Below are positions 61,501 to 64,000 of a stretch of DNA of 64,000 bases, in pieces. The position numbers were made by a program, and so were the translations under genes. The notes beneath the pieces are model-generated. The model saw only the letters and a program-made list of their open reading frames with translations, searched no databases and was not told the origin of the DNA. Within the stretch, counting starts at the first letter, position 1. Each line of letters opens with the position of its first letter. The stretch comes from Mugil cephalus (lineage: Eukaryota > Chordata > Actinopteri > Mugiliformes > Mugilidae), in assembly GCF_022458985.1 (NCBI RefSeq), contig NC_061783.1:1518413-1582412 (forward strand), in the 5' to 3' direction.

Positions 61501-63397
61501 TATCTGTAGGTGGAATATGATGAACAACAGAAAGCTTGAGTGTGTTTATGCAGTGTGATTTCATTACTTGGTACATATCCCTCTAAGACTCTACCCTTGA
61601 TAACAGTTAAAATTTTGATTTTGATATGGACTCCTATCTCTCCTATCTGTGTCTGCAGGTGTACCCATGGGGCGGTTTTGAGGAGGATGAGCCAGGAGAG
61701 CAATACTTCCAGAATCTGCCTACCTCCTCAGCTGCCGCCTCGCCAGCCGTGCCCACCTGCACCTCCGGCACCAGTGACGCCAACCTTGGGCAGCCCCCAC
61801 CCAGCCTCGCTCCACCTTCTCCGCCCTCTCCATCCCCGTCACCGCATCTTAGCAACACCGATGCTCTGGGTGAGAACATGCAGTCAGTCAGTTTTACCTA
61901 TATATATGTTGACATTGCTGGGCCCGTTTGAAAATCACTGTCTGTCTGTGTTTGTGTGACTTTCAGCTGCATACTATCCTGGTAAATGCATGGCTCACAC
62001 AAGCTCTACTTACACCTTTACAACCTGTCGGATCCTACACCCAACTGATGAGCAGACACGGGTTACACCAAGGTTGGCTACGTTACTAACATGCCTCCTC
62101 TTTTCTGCCAATATCAACAATGTACAAACAACAACCTTATTACACTACAAGTAATGAAACAGTACATTGCTATAAAGGTTGTCAGGTGCTTGCGCACATT
62201 TGAATATTGCATGCTTTTAAATGGTTACATTTGTGACCTTTCATGTATTGTAATAACATTAAAATTTACTTTAAACCTTTAATGCAGAGCACTCTGAATC
62301 TGAGAGGACAGACTGACGTGTCCAGGCAACAATATTTAGTCATCACTCTGCTAGACTGTGGGAAGGTGCTAAATAATGTATGCAGGTGTTTATGGTTCAG
62401 CCGTCCACATAAACTGCAGTTTAGACAGTGATTCAAGTTAAGAGCTGCTGCCTCTTCAGTGTTCTGTGCCACTCTGTAACTTCCTCTCTTTGCCACTCCT
62501 TCCAGTCTAAACCCAGTCCCAGCGTCGTCCTCCTGCGTGATGACCAGCACTCTGTTGGGTACTCCTGCTGCTACTCCCTGCACGCCCCGCAGACTCAGCC
62601 TCAGGCCCTCTGAATCCTCCACTAACCTCAGGCAAGGCCCTACATACAGTATACGGACACAATATACATCTTAATTATTCTTTACTCTTACTTGTAGATG
62701 CCAAGTTTTTCTTTAAAGCACGATCACTGCTTTTTGGTACTATTTTTTACTCGTTTGAGTGTGTTGTGTGATGTTAAATTTTCTTGATGGATGTCTGTGC
62801 AGAGATGCAACACGCACCACCAGCACCTCCCTGGGGTTAGTGCGCCTTCTCCAGGAGAGAGGTATCTCAGCAGCCATGTACCATCAGAGACAGGGACTGG
62901 AGCACGGTCAGGGCAGCGGAGGAGTCCTATTCAGCACCTCCATCACCCCTAACCGAGCACCCAACCCTGACCCTCTGCGCCCCTCCACCCCTCCAAACTC
63001 CCCCACAAGACAAGAAGCTTCAGCTGTGCCAAACACTGCGGGCTTCGACTTCAAGAGCCCCTCTTATGACAATTTCCTGGCTTCCAAACCAGCCCGTTCC
63101 ATTCTGAAGGAGGTGACGGGGGGTATGAGAGGCAGACAGAGAGGAAGGGATTGCGAAAGCCAAACAGACGTTAGCGTGACCGTCCACAACCTCAACCTGC
63201 TGGACAAGGTGAAGCGGCTGGGCGTGGCTGGAGCTCCAAGGGGCAGAGCAGTGAGCTCCAGTCCCATGCTAGGGCCTCTGGGTGGGCTTCGCAGATCAGG
63301 CTCACCTTTTGGACCCGATGGAATGAGGAGGAACCGGAGCTACCCAGCTATGGTTGGAGCCAGCATGGCGATGAAAGGCCCAGGGCCACAGGAGTAG
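52518..63397 (+). CDS. trak1: Trafficking kinesin-binding protein 1 (milton/HAP1 family; at least 18 exons)
   Basis: Exons: 52518?-52605, 53102-53296, 55643-55719, 55957-56073, 56169-56269, 56424-56529, 56616-56694, 56835-56965, 57076-57150, 57254-57391, 57474-57550, 59072-59320, 59425-59705, 60966-61084, 61659-61869, 61967-62072, 62506-62631 and 62803-63397. Phases close, giving 927 residues from DVCNSTDLPE, as in human TRAK1. The N-terminal HAP1 coiled coil (KTYNDIDAVTRLLEEKERD, EEITHLLSQIVDLQKKAK) binds kinesin and dynein. The central and C-terminal part (SLAAEIEGTMRKEL, LRRLSLRRQNNLSER, TLHHWQQLAQPHLG, LGLVRLLQERGISAAMYH, SESQTDVSV-like) is the TRAK region that contacts Miro. The protein links mitochondria to microtubule motors. 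Sequence favours TRAK1 over TRAK2. The start codon and first exon are unresolved; exon 6 could begin at 56430. Intron 17 is GC-AG. Confidence 0.93.
53477..53952. mobile_element. Inverted-repeat non-autonomous element in trak1 intron, copy 1
   Basis: Ends ATCAGGCATAACATTATGAC (53477-53496) and GTCGTAATGTTATGCCTGAT (53933-53952) are inverted with one mismatch. The interior shares blocks (gaacagcacaaggtgttg, atcaagtatctgtg, ccacagag, ttgccaga) with the copy at 57992-58330. No open frame resembling a transposase was seen. The superfamily is not assigned. Confidence 0.75.
54644..54668. repeat. (GA)n microsatellite
   Basis: A short GA dinucleotide tract in the trak1 intron between 53296 and 55643. 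The rest of that intron is AT-rich with no feature other than the inverted-repeat element on its left. Confidence 0.9.
57610..57915. repeat. Teleost dispersed repeat (GGAGCCTATCCCAGCTGTCA family), copy 2
   Basis: Blocks 'ctggacaggtctcccatctatcacagggc', 'ccaattaag...taattaaccttacatgcatgt', 'ggactgtgggaggaagc', 'gcagactccacacagaaggg' and 'cttgctgtgaggtgtcagtgctaaccact' follow the order of the common fish repeat also seen at 46190-46450. It lies directly left of the inverted-repeat element copy 2 in the same trak1 intron. Confidence 0.7.
57992..58330. mobile_element. Inverted-repeat non-autonomous element in trak1 intron, copy 2
   Basis: It starts TGATCAGCCATAACATTATG and ends CATAATGTTATGCCTGATC, an inverted match with one difference. 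It is shorter than copy 1 (about 339 against 476 bases) and lies in the same orientation, with shared internal blocks. Confidence 0.75.
59706..60097 (+). other. trak1: Open read-through of trak1 exon 13 (130 codons)
   Basis: After the donor at 59705/59706 the reading frame stays open into the intron for 130 codons. It is rich in Arg, Gly, Glu and Lys (for example GDREKGWGWARKTG) and ends at 60097. The intronic AATAAA at 60441-60446 would allow an alternative last exon. Whether it is expressed cannot be told from sequence. Confidence 0.4.
60441..60446 (+). terminator. trak1: Intronic poly(A) signal AATAAA in trak1
   Basis: It lies 344 bases after the read-through stop at 60097 and 520 bases before the next trak1 exon. 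It could terminate a short isoform, or it could be chance in AT-rich DNA. Confidence 0.35.
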
Positions 63398-63640
63398 TGG
63401 ACTGCTGCTGACAATCAGGGTAGCCAAGACACTGTTGGGCAAAGCAGAGGACTGACTGCAGAGCAGTCACCTCGAGCCCAAACACAGACTGACAATGTTC
63501 ACAGTAAACAACAACAACATGATGACACTACTGACCTGTTTCTACTCACTGCTGAAGTTGAACACAAACACTGGCTACACATTAGTGCTTCTAAGTGGTG
63601 ACTCATGGTTTAATTTAAATAAATCCTATATAGTTCCCCG
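63398..63640 (+). other. trak1: trak1 3' UTR with AATAAA at 63618-63623
   Basis: The first AATAAA after the stop codon is at 63618-63623, which gives a short 3' UTR of about 240 bases. A longer 3' UTR running out of the window cannot be excluded. Confidence 0.5.
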
Positions 63641-63739
63641 AAAATGTAAAACTTTTGTCAGATATACAGCTAGATCTACATATGTTTTGACACAGACACA
63701 ATTTCTATGATTCAATTTGTTTACCAAAGCACGCAGGTC

Positions 63740-64000
63740 TATAGTGACTGTAGACTTAAAGTACAGACTCTCAGCTTTAATTTAAGGACTTTGAAGTATT
63801 GGATGAAAAGTATAGGATTAACAACAACCATTTTTATACACAGAGGGCAATTAAAAGTGATTGGAAAAATTTACCTAATCATAAAGAAAATGTTTCCATT
63901 TGTCCAGAATGCTTTTGCAGGCAATCACTGTTTAAAATCTGGAACCAATGGAGATCACCAATGGATGGACATCCTCCTTTGTAATGTTTCACCAGGCTTT
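63740..64000. repeat. Teleost interspersed repeat, truncated by the window edge
   Basis: Blocks 'gacttaaagtacagactctcagctttaattt', 'gcaattaaaagtgattgg', 'ttttgcaggcaatcactg' and 'atcctcctttgtaatg' match in order a widely dispersed fish repeat known to me by sequence, not by a certain family name. It shows no coding capacity. Confidence 0.55.

Noticed and set aside
1..64000. tRNA, rRNA, microRNA and other structured RNA genes
   Set aside because: No tRNA cloverleaf or rRNA segment was noticed on reading. Short hairpins (for example 9647-9676) lack any supporting feature. A covariance-model scan was not possible here.

Overview
The window is vertebrate nuclear DNA, almost certainly from a ray-finned (teleost) fish. 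It holds six multi-exon genes with GT-AG (and two GC-AG) introns. The introns carry long (GT)n, (GA)n, (GAGGA)n and GATA microsatellites, and the spacers carry degraded L1/Tx1, L2/Rex-like, Penelope-like, Tc1-like, hAT-like and MITE sequences typical of fish. The predicted proteins match vertebrate families along their whole length. No bacterial, viral or CRISPR content was seen. Layout from left to right: (1) znrf2, minus strand, 214-5321, a membrane-associated E3 ubiquitin ligase whose four coding exons give 195 aa. (2) mturn (maturin), minus strand, 8131-12879, three exons and 129 aa, with a long 3' UTR that carries an 18-base G/C homopolymer. (3) sh3bp5, plus strand, 15466-25249, nine exons and 452 aa, a coiled-coil BTK/JNK-binding protein and Rab11 exchange factor. 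(4) A 3.8-kb repeat-rich spacer holding an L1/Tx1-type LINE split by a second repeat. (5) A 26/29-kDa-type (counting-factor-associated-protein-D-like) papain-family protease, plus strand, 30151-36884, eleven exons and 548 aa, with an intact catalytic triad. (6) An slc22a13-like organic-anion transporter, minus strand, 38624-44775, ten exons and 541 aa, tail to tail with the protease. (7) A 6-kb spacer with nested LINE/hAT-like and Tc1-like remnants. (8) trak1, plus strand, from about 50.7 kb to 63397, a kinesin/Miro mitochondrial transport adaptor of 927 aa counted from the conserved DVCNSTDLPE motif; its extreme N terminus is not settled by the sequence. The genes are unrelated in function (ubiquitination, neural differentiation, Rab/JNK signalling, proteolysis, organic-anion transport, organelle transport) and do not form an operon or pathway. 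From memory of human maps, znrf2-mturn is a 7p neighbourhood, while sh3bp5, slc22a13 and trak1 are all on 3p. The window therefore joins two ancestral blocks, with the protease, which I believe mammals lack, inside the 3p-like block. The observations most worth following are: a 40-bp perfect palindrome just inside an slc22a13 intron; two successive slc22a13 acceptors whose polypyrimidine tracts are expanded microsatellites; two GC-AG introns; an open 130-codon read-through of trak1 exon 13 followed by an intronic poly(A) signal; a hAT-like element whose 8-bp flanking duplication restores a LINE reading frame; and two related inverted-repeat elements in trak1 introns. I found no convincing wholly new biological system.
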